Below are positions 23,340-34,658 of a stretch of 64,000 nt of DNA, piece by piece. This stretch comes from CAVTJX01 sp963735175 (GTDB lineage: Bacteria; Electryoneota; RPQS01). The stretch is from contig CAVTJX010000015.1 of NCBI GenBank assembly GCA_963735175.1, positions 186,001-250,000 of the forward strand, given 5' to 3'. How positions within the stretch are numbered: position 1 is the first letter of the stretch; each line of letters opens with the position of its first letter. The translations under genes and the position numbers were made by a program. The notes under the pieces were generated by a model. The model searched no databases and was not told where the DNA came from. It worked only from the letters and a program-made list of their open reading frames with translations.

Positions 23340-25169
23340 ATGCCATTGCATCGCTGTTTTTTCCTTCTTTTGACCTTGAGTTTCACTTACACCGCTGTCT
23401 GTGCGGCCGACTCGTCCGCAGACTCTGTCGCCTATGTTCTGCCGGAAATCAATCTTGTCACCAGCCGGCTGCCGCGCATGCAGGCGCTGGCGCTGCGTTC
23501 AGTGCAAGTGCTGGCGCGACCAGAATTGGAAGCCACACCGGCACGATCATTGGCCGAACTACTCATGACAGTGCCCGGAGTGCAAGTACGGCAGGTCGGT
23601 GCGTCGGGCGCGCTCGGAGATATATCCATTCGCGGCGGAAGTTTTCAGCAGACCGCGGTGATGATTGATGGCATAAAAGTGAACGATCCGCAAACCGGGC
23701 ATCACAACTTGAATGTGCCGGTGGGACTGTCGGAGGTGGAACGCGTGGAGGTGTTGAACGGACCGGGATCCTCCCTGTTCGGGCCGAACGCGTTCAGCGG
23801 CGCGGTGAACCTGGTGACGCGGCAGGGAGCCGGGCGGTCAGTCAGCGGCAGCGTGGAAGGCGGCGAATACGGGCGGTTTGAAACACGCTTTGCGCTTTCC
23901 GCGCCGGTGGGCGCGTCGCGGAACCGGCTGTCACTGGCGCGCGCGGGCAGCCGCGGCTACACACGGAACACAGATTATGCCGTGTGGAACGGTTTTTATC
24001 GCGGCACAGTTTCCACAAAGCCGGGCGAGCTGAAGCTTGCAGCGGGGTATCTGGATCAGGATTTTGGAGCGAGCAGCTTTTATACGGCGGCGTATCCCAA
24101 CCAGCACGAAGCCACGGAAACGCGGTTTGCGCAGATGGGACTAGCGATGGCGCGGCGCGGCTGGTCACTGACCCCGCAGCTCTGGTGGCGGCAACACCGG
24201 GACGATTACATTCTGGACTACGCGCGGCCCGACTGGTATCGCAATTTGCACCGCACAGAGGTGGTGGGTGGGGAATTGCAACTGACCGTCGATTCTCCGC
24301 TGGGGCAGACGGCGGCGGGAGGCGAAGATTCAATCGCAGGACATCGTGAGCAGCAACCTGAAAAATCACAGCCGCATGCTGGGCGGCGTGTTTCTTGAAC
24401 ACGGCCTGGATCTCGGCGCGAGACTGCGGGCCACGACGGGGGCGTTTGTCTATCACTACGGCGAATTCGGCTGGCAGGCGTGGCCGGATCTGACCGTGGC
24501 CTACGCACTGCGGCCCAGAGTGAGCGTGACGGGATCCGTGGGGTGGTCGTTCCGCATTCCGTCGTTCACCGAATTGTATTATCGCGATCCTGGAAATACG
24601 GGGAATACAGAACTCTGCGCCGGAGCGGGCGCTGTCGTATCAGGTGGGAATCCACGCGGGGACGCCGCGTTTGCGGGTGACGGCGGCGGTGTTTCATCGC
24701 CAGAGCCGTGATCTGATTGACTGGGTCAAGGTATCTGCGGGCGATCCGTGGCAGGCACGGAATATTTCGGTGGTGAGTTGCAGCGGCGTGGAGGCGAATT
24801 TCAGTTATCAGCCCGTGCCTTCCTCCCTGCTCACGCGTGAAGCTCGGGTACATGGGGCTTTCGACGGAGCGCGATACAGAGGGGTCATGTCCAAGAACGC
24901 GCTGATTTATCTGCGGCAGCAGATCACAGGTGACGTGGAATTGCGTCTACCGCTGAAATTGCAGAAGCGTTTGGTCGGCGCGGTATCTGGTGCGCGAGGG
25001 TTACGGAGATGTGGCGCTGGTGGATGCGCGACTGTCCCGCGCATTCCGGCAGCTCGAACCGTATGTGGCCGTGAGCAATCTTTTGGACCGCGCGTATACG
25101 GAGATTCCTTCCCTGCCGATGCCGGGGCGGTGGGTGCGCGCGGGCGTGGCGTGGAATGTGGGGAAATAA
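23340..25169 (+). CDS. TonB-dependent outer-membrane receptor, BtuB/CirA-like (three frame breaks)
   Basis: ATG 23340 opens a signal peptide (MPLHRCFFLLLTLSFTYTAV, cleaved after VCAAD-type Ala). The plug domain shows LAELLMTVPGVQVRQVG, DISIRGGSFQQTAVMIDGI and the highly conserved VERVEVLNGPGSSLFGPNAF then SGAVNLVTR. The barrel continues through breaks near 24320, 24610 and 24985 to a terminal strand (YVAVSNLLDRAYTEIP ... VRAGVAWNVGK) and TAA 25169. It would import a siderophore, cobalamin or other large substrate using TonB energy. No cobalamin riboswitch was found upstream, so the substrate is open. The gap 23081-23339 to the divergent aminotransferase is regulatory or noncoding. Confidence 0.87.
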
Positions 25170-25192
25170 CACGGTGGCGTTATGAAATGTTC

Positions 25193-25217
25193 AAGGGCGC
25201 ACGGTGATGCGCCCTTT
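25193..25217 (+). terminator. Hairpin terminator after TonB receptor
   Basis: The stem aagggcgca / tgcgccctt with a 6-base loop ends in a short tttt run. Confidence 0.6.
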
Positions 25218-25230
25218 TGATTCTAAAGAA

Positions 25231-25255
25231 GGACACGGCATGCCATGTCCCTACG
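25231..25255. repeat. Interspersed palindrome, GTAGGG family (short form)
   Basis: On the minus strand it reads gtagggacatggcatgccgtgtcc, an inverted repeat around ggcatgcc. It shares the gtaggg head with elements at 12066, 43580 and 62525. Confidence 0.55.
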
Positions 25256-25288
25256 AAGAAAAAATATAAAACCCGAGTCAGAACCGAG

Positions 25289-25326
25289 CAGATTCCGGGC
25301 AGGTTGAAGACAACCTGCCTCGGCGG
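25289..25326. repeat. Interspersed palindrome, CAGATTCCGGGCAG family (copy C)
   Basis: It is identical in head and tail to copy A (cagattccgggcaggt / acctgcctcggcgg) but has a different 8-base loop. It lies between convergent genes and is followed by C-tract/G-tract pairing at 25332-25366. Confidence 0.8.
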
Positions 25327-25374
25327 AAGACCACCCCCCCTTGCCCCCCCCCGCCAGCGGGGGGGAATGGTGCA

Positions 25375-26613
25375 TTAGATCTTCGCCAGCCAGCGGGCGA
25401 TGCGGGTGCAGGCTTCGCGGATCGTGTCTTCCGAGGCGGCGAAGCTCAGGCGGATGGCGCGGTCGTCGCCGAAGACGGCGCCGGCCATTGTCGCCACGTA
25501 CTCTTCTTCGAGCAGCGCGCGGGAAACGGCGAGGGAGCCGGGATAGGGCTTATTGCGCGCTTGCCAGAGGCCGTCGATGCGGGGAAAGACGTAGAACGCG
25601 CCTTCGGGCTTGGGCGCTTCGACGTGCGGCCATTGCGACACGAGGGAATACATCAAGTCGCGGCGCTGCTGAAAAATCGCGCGCATGCGCTTCGCGGTCG
25701 GCCTGATCATTGGAGAGCGCTTCGATGGCGGCGTGCTGGGCGATGGCGCTGGGCGAACTGGTCATCTGCGACTGGAGCTTGGCCGCGGCGGCCACGAGTT
25801 CCTTCGGGCCGCAGCCGTAGCCGAGCCGCCAGCCGGTCATGGCGTAGGTTTTGGAAAGACTGCTGACATAGAGCGTGCGCTCGTACAAGTTCGGGCAGAT
25901 GCGCGGGCGAGGCCTGCTCGCGGCCGTCATACGAGAGATGCTCGTAGACCTCGTCCGACAGAATCCAGGCGTTGGAGTCCAGCATCACCGGGGCGAGGGC
26001 GGCGATCTCGGCCTTCGTGTAGGCCGTGGAGGACGGATTCGACGGCGTGATCAGCACGATCAGCTTGGTCTTCGGCGTAATCGCCTTGGCCAGTTGCGTC
26101 GGGAGAAATCAGATAGCGGTCGCGCGGTTCGGTTTCGAGAATCACCGGCACGCCTTCGGCGAGCTTGATCAGCTCGGGGTACGCGAGAAAATACGGCGCG
26201 GGCAGAATCACCTCGTCGCCGGGATTGATCGCGGCGAGCAGGAAATTCGTGATCACATGCTTGCCGCCGTTGGAAACGAGGATCTGCTCGGGCGTATAGT
26301 CCAGATGCTGATCGCGGGCGAGCTTGGCGGCAATGGTTTTGCGCAACGCGAGCGTGCCGCGGCCTTCGGTGTAGCGCGTGATGCCGTGGTCAATGGCATA
26401 TTTGCCGGCCTCGCGAATCGGCGCGGGGGTGTCAAAATCGGGTTCGCCCACGGACAGCGACAACACGGGCTTACCCTCGGCTTTGAGGGCGGCGGCGCGG
26501 GCAACGGTTTCCAGGGTCAGTGCGGAAGCGATCCGCGTAGTACGGTCAGCGGGAGGATGCAACACGAGACAGGCTCCGAAGAAAACAAAAAGCGCAAAAT
26601 AAGAAGTAGACAA
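25375..26613 (-). CDS. Class I aminotransferase (AspC/AAT-like), second copy (three frame breaks)
   Basis: Fold-type I PLP enzyme. The frames give LSLSVGEPDFDTPAPIREAG, TRYTEGRGTLALRK, SNGGKHVITNFLLA, then ITPSNPSSTAYTKAEIA, SDEVYEHLSYDG, the lysine block LSKTYAMTGWRLGYG and a C-terminus ending FAASEDTIREACTRIARWL. Breaks lie near 26100, 25920 and 25690. The total of ~413 residues is normal. It differs clearly from the pckA-linked copy, so it is a paralogue, not a duplicate. The start at 26613 includes ~20 hydrophobic residues (FALFVFFGACLVL), odd for a cytosolic enzyme; translation may begin further in. Confidence 0.85.
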
Positions 26614-26776
26614 GCGGGTCGAATTTATCCATTATATTCAGGACACTCGGAAATCTCATCGGCCCTGACCAATAATACAAAATTCTCCCGGGCAAATGCA
26701 CGGAATCATGCCACGCGGGATTGTAAGTTTGGCCGGAGATGTTATCCTATAGTCATGAAACAATGGGGAGTAGATT

Positions 26777-28748
26777 ATGAGCAAAATTCTGGCCATTTGT
26801 GGACTGCTGATTTTTCTGGGCGGATCGGCGCGGGCGGACGCTTTGGACAGCGCGCTGTCGGTGATTGGCCGCACGCGTACGGACTTTCGAGTCGACCCTG
26901 AGATCATGTCGGTGCGGCCCGCAGGCGATCTGAAGCTGCCCATCTTTGATCAATGGTTTGCGCATCCGCTGCGGGCGCCGTTTTTCGAGCGGCATTTGCG
27001 TAATGCCATGCTGGATTCCAGGGGCGAGCTGCATCCGCTCTGGAGCAGCGCCGCGGGGATGTTGGGCGTCACTACGCGGCGGGCTTTGATCCCCCCTTCC
27101 CCGCTGCTTGAATACGCGGAGCGCGCGAAGCAGGAGGACGCGTTAAAATCCGCGATTCATGCGCTGGACAGCGAAGCCCATGTTCCCTCAACCGAAAGCG
27201 CTGCCGGTGGCCTTGCAGGAGATCGCGGCGATGCTGCTGCGGGCGGAAGTTGACGCGATTTTGTGGCGCGAACTGGCATTGCGCAAAATACCTGAAAAAA
27301 AACGCGCGGATCTCTACGCGATGCTGCAGGAGCCGTTGGAACGCAGCGCCGGAGACAGCTCCGATGCGGAATCGGATTCACCGGAAGGACTTGGGACGTA
27401 CTACGAGCAGATGGACCTGCTGGCGAGCATGGATTTGAAAGCCCTGGCGAGCGGCGCGGATGATTTGACGGCGGTGGTGGATTCGGCGCGGCAATTTCTG
27501 TATGCGGCAACCGCGCCGGAGCGGTTTGATTTCGTCTGCCACACTCGCTACGGTACCATCCGCCTGACGACTGGCCGCGACGACAATTATCCCGCGGGCG
27601 ATCCTTATCTGCTGCTGGTGGATCTGAGCGGCAACGACGTCTATCACGGCGGGGCGGCGAGCGACGCCACGCATCCGGTGAGCGTGGTCATCGACATGTT
27701 CGGCGACGACCGCTACGAATCCGCGGGCGCTGCCGGCCTTCGGCGCGGGACTGCTGGGGTACGGGATACTCGTGGATGCCGACGGAAATGATCAGTACCA
27801 AAGCGCGGGTTTCTACAGCGACGGCTGCGGCTATGCGGGAGTCGGCCTGCTGATGGATGGCGGCGGGAACGATGCGTATGACGTTATCGGCAGCGGTCAG
27901 GGATTCGGACGGTTCGGCATCGGCATTTTAGCGGACGCGGGCGGCAATGATACGTATCACGCCTACGTCTGTTCGCAAGGCTGCGGGATGACGCGCGGGC
28001 TGGGGCTGCTCGCGGATTTTATGGGCAACGACCAGTACATTGCCAACGACACGGACATTCGCTATCCCAGTCCGCAGTCGCCGGAACACAACGCGAGTAT
28101 GTGCCAGGGGGCGGGCTACGGACTGCGGCGCGATTACATCGACGGGCATTCGCTGCCGGGCGGCGTGGGAATGCTGCTCGACGGCGCGGGCGACGACCAT
28201 TATTCCGCCGGCGTCTTCGCACAGGCGGTGGGCTACTGGTATGCCATCGGCATTCTGGACGACCGCGCGGGCAACGATCTTTATCAGGCTGTGTGGTACG
28301 GACAGTCGGCCACGGCGCACATGGGATTCAGTTACCTGTGCGAAGGCGGCGGCGATGACGGTATGCTTCGAAAATGACGATGAGCGCGGGCGCGGCCAAT
28401 GATCTGTCGGCGAGTCTGTTTGTGGACGAAGGCGGGAACGACACCTATCAGCAGGAAGCGAATTGCCTGGGGCGGAGTTTGAATTCCAGCGTGGCGCTGT
28501 TTGTCGATCTGGCCGGGGATGACCACTACGCGGGGCACGACGGCTTTGGCAGCAGCCGCAGCGATTTTAACAAAGGCTTGCGCGCCGAGATTCCGGCGGC
28601 GGCGATCTTCCTCGATCTGGGCGGCGAGGACACCTATGCCGACAGCACGGCGGGAAATAACCGGTCGTGGCAACAGCACGCAGCGACACCGATTCCGGTT
28701 TTACACGGCGTGGGATGGGACCGCGAGGGCGCGTCACTGAAGTGGTAA
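26777..28748 (+). CDS. Secreted protein with ~12 GNDxY repeats (three frame breaks)
   Basis: A signal peptide (MSKILAICGLLIFLGGSARA) is followed by a ~240-residue alpha-rich region. Then come ~12 copies of a ~25-45 residue unit centred on (L/V)xDxxG(N/D)DxY: GNDVY, GDDRY, GNDQY, GNDAY, GNDTY, GNDQY, GDDHY, GNDLY, GDDRY, GNDTY, GDDHY, GEDTY, often preceded by GIGIL or GLLxD. The acidic Gly-Asn-Asp turns recall Ca-binding RTX beta-rolls but are not the nonapeptide GGxGxDxUx. Breaks lie near 27190, 27735 and 28365, and the repeat pattern runs straight through them. No function can be named; a calcium-stabilised solenoid is a reasonable guess. Confidence 0.6.
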
Positions 28749-28823
28749 GCGGCGCCACGATTGTCAATCAGCAGAAGCCCCGGAAAGGGGCTCTGCTCAT
28801 TTGCGACTCCGTGTGTGCGATGA

Positions 28824-31476
28824 TTACTTGACCAGTAGCAATTTCTGCATTTGGACAACCGCGCCGGCCCGCAGGCGGACGAAGTAGGTTCCCGAAGGAA
28901 CGGTCGTGCCGTCAAAGCGCACGGCATAACTTCCCGCCGGATACTCTTCATTCACCAACGTGCTGACAAGACGACCGGCGAGATCAAAGACATCCAGCCG
29001 CACGACCACGGCATCCTTCACGTCGAAGCGGAGCATCGTGGTAGGGTTGAAGGGATTCGGATAAGCTGGGTAAAGCGCGGTCGCGGTCGGGATTGCGGCC
29101 GGGTATTCGTTTCCACCGGCGCTATCCCCGTGCCGTCGAGCGAGCCTTCCTTATCACCCTCTGCCAGCAGCAGCAGATCGGTACACGGCACGTGGCCCGC
29201 GTTGTCGAAGATTTCCGGTTTGTTCCACGGCTGCAAGGCGAGATCCGGCGCAATTCCCTGATACTTGCCGACGATTCCGTATTCGGAGCCGTCCTGGATG
29301 TTGCTCTGCCAGATGGCCAGGCGGTGGTTGTCGAAGTATTGCGTCGTGCTGTGGGCGTCATAGAGTTGCTGGTTGGCCAACGGTCCGAAACCCTGCGCCA
29401 CGGCAATCACCGGGCGGGACTGGTCCTGGTCCGTGGTCTCATTCAGCCGCAGCGGATCAACAAACGCGGCGGCGGAGCGGCGGGCGGCCCAGACGTCGGG
29501 ATCCCGGGCCTGGTCGATCAGGGCGGCGTAACTGATGTAGAAGACATCGGGACTCAGGACCGCGATATCCGAGGGTCCGTACATGTTGGGATTGACACCG
29601 CGCACTGCGGACACCCAGCTCACCCAGCCGCCAAAGGGAGCGTCGTAGATTTCCGCGGAGATGGCAGGCAAGTTGTCGCGGTTGTAGCCAACGACAAAGC
29701 GGCTGTCTGTCAACCGGGCGATGCACGGCCAAGCTCTCGGTGATCACCGAAATGCTGGTCTCGCGCAGATCCATCGGAACCCCGCTCCAGCCGGGTTCCA
29801 CTCCCGTTTGCACCGTCTGTAGCAGGTCGCGCCCCGTAAGCGGGACGTCTTTTTCGAACACGACGATGTAGCGGTGAGCATCGAGGGCGATTATGTCGGG
29901 CTTTGTAAAGTGATCGATGCCATTGCCGACGAGCGGCTGATCCACAAGCGTAATGTCGGAGGATTCCAGCGAGTAGCGCACCTGATAGCCCATCGTGAGA
30001 GTGGGCAGAGTGTGCCAGGCCACCATGTAGCCCTTGCGGATGCAGGCCACGGTGGGATGGTCCACGATTAAATGCTGATTCGTGAGGACGATTTCATCCT
30101 CCAACCAGCTGAATTGCGAACCGCATCCGTCCCAGAGGAAGCGGCGGCCCTTGATGGTATCGTAATCTCCCGTGCCGAAGGCAGCTTGCTCCTTCCACAC
30201 GATCATGCCGCGATCGCCCTCGGCATTAAAGGCTACGGCGGGCAGAGCCCGCAGGGTTCCCGTAACGTTGCTGCTGTTCACCTGCATCTGGGCAAACTCC
30301 GACGATCCCATCTGGCTGTAGATTCGGCACCAGATATTGCCCTCGTACGTGGACGCCCAGACAGACAGGAAAGTCCCGTCGGCGGGATTGGCGGCAATGG
30401 CGGGATCAGACTGGGAAAGGTCGGCATACTTGATTTGATTGACGCGGAGTTCCGTCGGATCGGCCGTAATCGCCGGACAATCCTCCGGCGTAATCGGGAC
30501 GGTCGGATTCAACCAGATGCACTTGGATTGACCCATGACATTCAGCCGCGCCCAATCGGCTCCGGGAATCTGGGTTGTGCTGGCTTCGCGCACGGTGGTG
30601 GGCGCACCGATGTAGTAGGACAGGTAATGCAGGTAGTTGTCGTTGATATTGTCGTCCGCCGTGGTCCGGCGGTACAGCATCCACAGATTGTTATCCGCCG
30701 CCAGCAGTGCGTTCAGGCTGTTGAACCGCGAATCGCCGAGACCGCGGGCAATTTTATCCAGCGTGCGGTAAATGGCATACTCTTCAATGCCGTGGATGGA
30801 TGCGGGAAGGCCGCCCGGCCAGTAGTAGTTTTCGCCGATGAGCAGATTCTTGGCCAGCAGCATTCCATAGTATTCGGAGTCCAGCCGGCGGTGCTGCGGG
30901 AGGTCGCCCCACCATGTGTATTGACTGCCCTGGTGGCCGTTGTAAAGGAGACGCGTCGCCACCCAACCCGGCCCCAGCGAGTCTTCGAGCTGCCCCAGAC
31001 AGGGATTGTTGATTGTGCCGTTGTGGATGAAGGAATAGGTCCGGGTGCCGAACATGTTGGAGTAGACAAACGGATGCGGGTTCGTGATTCCGGTGTAGGC
31101 GACTGCCGCCGTCATTGCGCGCGTGGGCCATCACACCCCATGCTCCCTGGTCCCGCGCCAGATTGCAGCGGGTTGTGTAAGCTCCCGGCACGGGATAAAT
31201 ACTGCCGGGATCCCGCAGGATCCGGACGGGCTGGTTGGGGACGTAGTCCGTGACCGACCAGCCGTTGTTGCTGCTGTTGTTGTCCGCCAGATCCGGCAGA
31301 CGCGCGACCGCCGCATCATAGACGGTCTGATTCCCGCCTCCGACTGACGGAGTTCCAACGACACCCCAAAATTGGCAAGCGAAGACTTGAGACAAATACA
31401 GACCAACCAGAAGCACCCCGAGGAGCAGGGCAATCAGCCAACCGCGCCTCCACGCCGAAGCCATAATTTTCTTCAT
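28824..31476 (-). CDS. Secreted class II glutamine-amidotransferase-like (Ntn) protein with YPNPFNPTT sorting tail (three frame breaks)
   Basis: ATG 31476 (GGAG seven bases upstream) starts a signal peptide ending LSQVFA, directly followed by CQFWGVVG. An N-terminal Cys is the nucleophile of class II glutamine amidotransferases. The matching motifs follow: NNGWSVTDY, then VMAHARND, then TNPHPFVYSN and YSFIHNGTINN, as in YafJ/EgtC/DUG3-type enzymes. About 600 residues of beta-rich repeats follow, similar to sialidase/propeller blades (AIANPADGTFLSVW, NAEGDRGMIVWKE). The C-terminus, after a break at ~29070, is AYPNPFNPTTMLRFDV ... GTYFVRLRAG, a FlgD/T9SS-type sorting domain. Other breaks lie near 31118 and 29725. 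The predicted protein is exported and possibly cell-surface attached; its substrate is unknown. Confidence 0.75.
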
Positions 31477-32025
31477 GCGCATTCTCCGGAAAAGGTGAAT
31501 CGATCCGCGGAGCCTTTCCCCGCGGCAAAGGCAGCCACTCGGCATCCCAGTCTCTCCCGACAATCCGCCGCCATCAGCCGGTCCAAACCATACCGGACCC
31601 ACGACCTCACGTTTTAGAATATGGCAATTGCTATGGCAATTGTCAAGCAATTTTATATAAATTGAGAATGTTTAATTTATAATGCATAACAAAATGGTGT
31701 ATTGATTTGGCATGACTTCTCCTTAGCTCTAATGGTGGATTGTCTTTACTCCATTCCTGACAGCTAAGTCTTTAATATTTTAATGATCCTGAGATTCGTT
31801 TCAGTCAGTACGTGAAACAATTCGCTTGACTCTTTGCAGTAAATATTGTTAAATAGGCTATCTTGCCCCCGTCTGTATAAAGGGGCACGCTTAACCGCAA
31901 GCGAATCCCAATTCCCGGCGGTTTTACTGAGTGACGATTCGCATCTTGTTGATCAGAAAGTTCGCGACTTTCTAAGAATTCCTGTTATTGCAATAGTTCC
32001 GAGGCCATCACACGCGGAGTCAGCC
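31477..32025. other. 549-base divergent intergenic region
   Basis: AT-rich, with no supported gene. It contains a twice-repeated atggcaattg (31620-31641), a candidate maeB promoter (31826-31854) and the leaders of two divergent genes. Confidence 0.5.
31826..31854 (+). promoter_or_regulatory. Candidate sigma-70 promoter for maeB
   Basis: TTGACT (31826-31831), a 17-base spacer, then TTAAAT (31849-31854). It sits ~170 bases upstream of the maeB start, in AT-rich DNA. Confidence 0.4.
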
Positions 32026-34307
32026 ATGAACGTGTTCGAAGAATCCATCGAGTACCATTCGCGAGGACGTAAAGGCAAGATTGAAGTCGTCCCCACGAAG
32101 CCCTGCCGCACTCAACATGATCTGTCACTGGCCTATACCCCGGGTGTGGCTGAACCGTGCCTGCGGATCGAGAAGGATCCGTCCTGGCCTATACCTATAC
32201 CGCCAAAGGCAATCTGGTCGCGGTGGTTTCCAACGGCACGGCGGTGCTCGGCCTCGGCGACATCGGCGCGCTGGCCGGCAAGCCGGTGATGGAAGGCAAG
32301 GGGGTGCTGTTCAAGAGATTTGCCGACGTGGACGTGTTCGACATCGAACTCAACACGCATGACGCCGACGAGATCATCAAGGTCGTGCAGCTCCTCGAAC
32401 CGACCTTCGGCGGCATCAACCTCGAAGACATCAAGGCCCCGGAGTGCTTCTATATTGAAGAAACGCTCAAGGCCACGATGAACATCCCGGTCTTCCACGA
32501 CGACCAGCACGGCACGGCGATCATCTCCGGCGCGGCGCTGATTAACGCGCTGGAAATCGTGGGCAAGGACATCGGCAAGGTGACGGTGGTGTTCAGCGGC
32601 GCGGGCGCCGCGGGCATCGCCTGCGCGATGATGTATGAGAAGCTTGGCATCAAGCACGAGAACATCCTGCTGCTCGACACCAAGGGCGTGCTCTACCACG
32701 GGCGCGAGGACCTCGACCCGGCGCACCCGAAATACAACAAGTACAAAGCCTATTTCGCCGCCGAAACCAAGCGCCGCAGCCTGGCCGACGCGTTGAAGGA
32801 CGCCGACGTGTTCTGCGGCTGCTCCGTCGCCAATGTGGTCACCAAGGAAATGGTGCGCTCGATGGCGAAGGACCCGATCGTCTTCGCCATGGCCAATCCC
32901 AATCCCGAAATCACCTACCCCGACGCCAAGGACGCGCGCTCGGACGTGATCATGGCCACGGGCCGCAGCGATTACCCGAACCAGGTCAACAACGTCCTCG
33001 GTTTCCCGTTCATCTTCCGCGGCGCGCTGGACGTTCACGCCAGCCAGATCAACGAACCGATGAAGATCGCCGCGGCGCACGCGCTGGCCAGTCTGGCCAA
33101 GCAGGACGTGCCCGATTACGTGTGCGCGGCCTACGGCGTGGATCGCATCCGCTTCGGACGCGAATACCTGATTCCGAAGCCGGTGGATCACCGCGTGCTC
33201 TTGTGGGAAGCCGTGGCCGTGGCGAAGGCCGCCTGCGAAAGCGGCGTGGCCCGCAAGCCGATTACGGATTTTGACGCCTACCGCGAGCAGCTCGAACGCC
33301 TGCTTGGGTCACGGTCGCGAAATCACGCGCATGTTCATCAACCGCGCGAAGATGAATCCGAAGCGCATCGCTTTCCCCGAAGGCGAACAGCCGAAGATCC
33401 TGCGGGCGGCGGAGATGATCGTCGATGAAGGGATCGGCACGCCGATCCTGATCGGCGACCGCCAGCGGATCGAAGCCATGCGAGGTCGAACTCGGGCTCA
33501 CGCTGCGCAACTGCGAAGTCGTGGATCCGCACGAGTTCACCGCGGATCAGATTCTCGAAATGGTGGAGGACATCTGGGAGCACCGGCAGCGCAAGGGGAT
33601 CACCAAGCGCGAGGCCGGCAAGCTGCTGCGCCACGCGAATTACGTGGCGGCGGAACTGGTGCGCATGCATAAAGCCGACGCCGTGGTGGCGGGCGTCGCC
33701 CAGCATTATCCCGACACGATCCGGCCCGCGCTGCAACTGCTGCACAAGAAGCCGGGCGTCAAGCGCGTGGCCGCGTTGTTCGCGCTGATGTTCAAGGACA
33801 AGACGGTGTTCCTCGCCGACACCGCCGTGAATGTGGACAACAACGAAGCCGAAGACCTGGCCGAAACGGCGATCCTGTCCGCCGACACCGTCAAGCAGCA
33901 CTTCGGCATCGAACCGCGCGTGGCGATGCTCAGTTTCTCGAACTTCGGCAGCGTGATCCATCCCGAGGCGCAGAAGATGGCGCGAGGCCACGGCGATCGT
34001 TAAGAAACTGCGGCCCGACATCATCATCGACGGCGAAATGCAGGCCGATACCGCAGTGGTGCAGGAGATTCTCGACGGCACCTACCCGTTCTCGACGCTG
34101 AAGGGCGGCTCGGCCAACACGCTGATCTTCCCCGATATGTCCTCGGGCAACATCGCATACAAATTGCTCATGCGCCTCGGCAACGCCGAAGCCATCGGCC
34201 CGATTCTGATGGGTATGAAGGAAAGCGTCCACGTACTGCAGCGCGACTGCGACGTTTCGGAAATCGTGCAGATGGCCGCTTACGCCGCCGTCGACGCCGC
34301 CGACTAA
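32026..34307 (+). CDS. maeB: NADP-dependent malic enzyme fused to a phosphotransacetylase-like domain (four frame breaks)
   Basis: It decarboxylates malate to pyruvate with NADP. ATG 32026 has GGAG seven bases upstream. The N-terminal malic domain is [57 protein letters not shown] and the Rossmann loop [12 protein letters not shown]. The C-terminal ~320 residues are a PTA-like regulatory domain ([17 protein letters not shown] ... SFSNFGS ... GEMQADTAV). Breaks lie near 32190, 33310, 33485 and 33985. About 760 residues matches MaeB. With PckA and the aminotransferases it links C4 acids, pyruvate and NADPH. Confidence 0.93.
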
Positions 34308-34345
34308 ACGTCGACGTTCTATCCGTAGCGCTGGCGCCGTTGATT

Positions 34346-34471
34346 ACCGCCGCTGCGCTGGCTGCGAACGTGACGTTCGTTCCGTGATGGCCAGCAACAC
34401 CGCCGCTGCGCGGGCTGCGAACGTGGCGTTCGATCCGTGATGGCCAGCAACACCGCCGCTACGCGGGCTGG
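34346..34471. repeat. 53-bp tandem repeat, ~2.4 copies
   Basis: Units begin with accgccgct at 34346, 34399 and 34452, exactly 53 bp apart. Each full unit holds the palindrome gaacgtgacgttc (or one variant base). Another gaacgtgacgttc lies alone at about 34513. The gap 34308-34658 contains no gene. Confidence 0.9.
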
Positions 34472-34600
34472 ATCTTACCACGCCGTGCGGCCTCTCCAGA
34501 GGCTGCCGTCTGCGAACGTGACGTTCGCTCCGATGCGCTGACATCCTTGATTGCTACCCGTCGCTGCGGTTTGTTTCCACTATCAGACAATAAACATAAC

Positions 34601-34633
34601 ACAAAGCCCGGCGTGGAAAACGCCGGGCTTTGT
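34601..34633. terminator. Bidirectional terminator between maeB and P-domain gene
   Basis: The stem acaaagcccggcg / cgccgggctttgt (13 bp) has a tggaaaa loop. It is placed between convergent stops, with A- and T-rich shoulders. Confidence 0.75.
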
Positions 34634-34658
34634 GTCTGTGGTCGGGCTTTGCCGGGGG

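Noticed and set aside
31380..31476. Lipoprotein assignment for the GATase-like protein
   Set aside because: Cys follows VFA; Phe at -2 is poor for a lipobox, and the GATase motifs downstream explain the Cys as a nucleophile. Not fully excluded.
34346..34471. CRISPR array
   Set aside because: The repeat unit is contiguous (no unique spacers), only 2.4 copies, and no cas genes are nearby.
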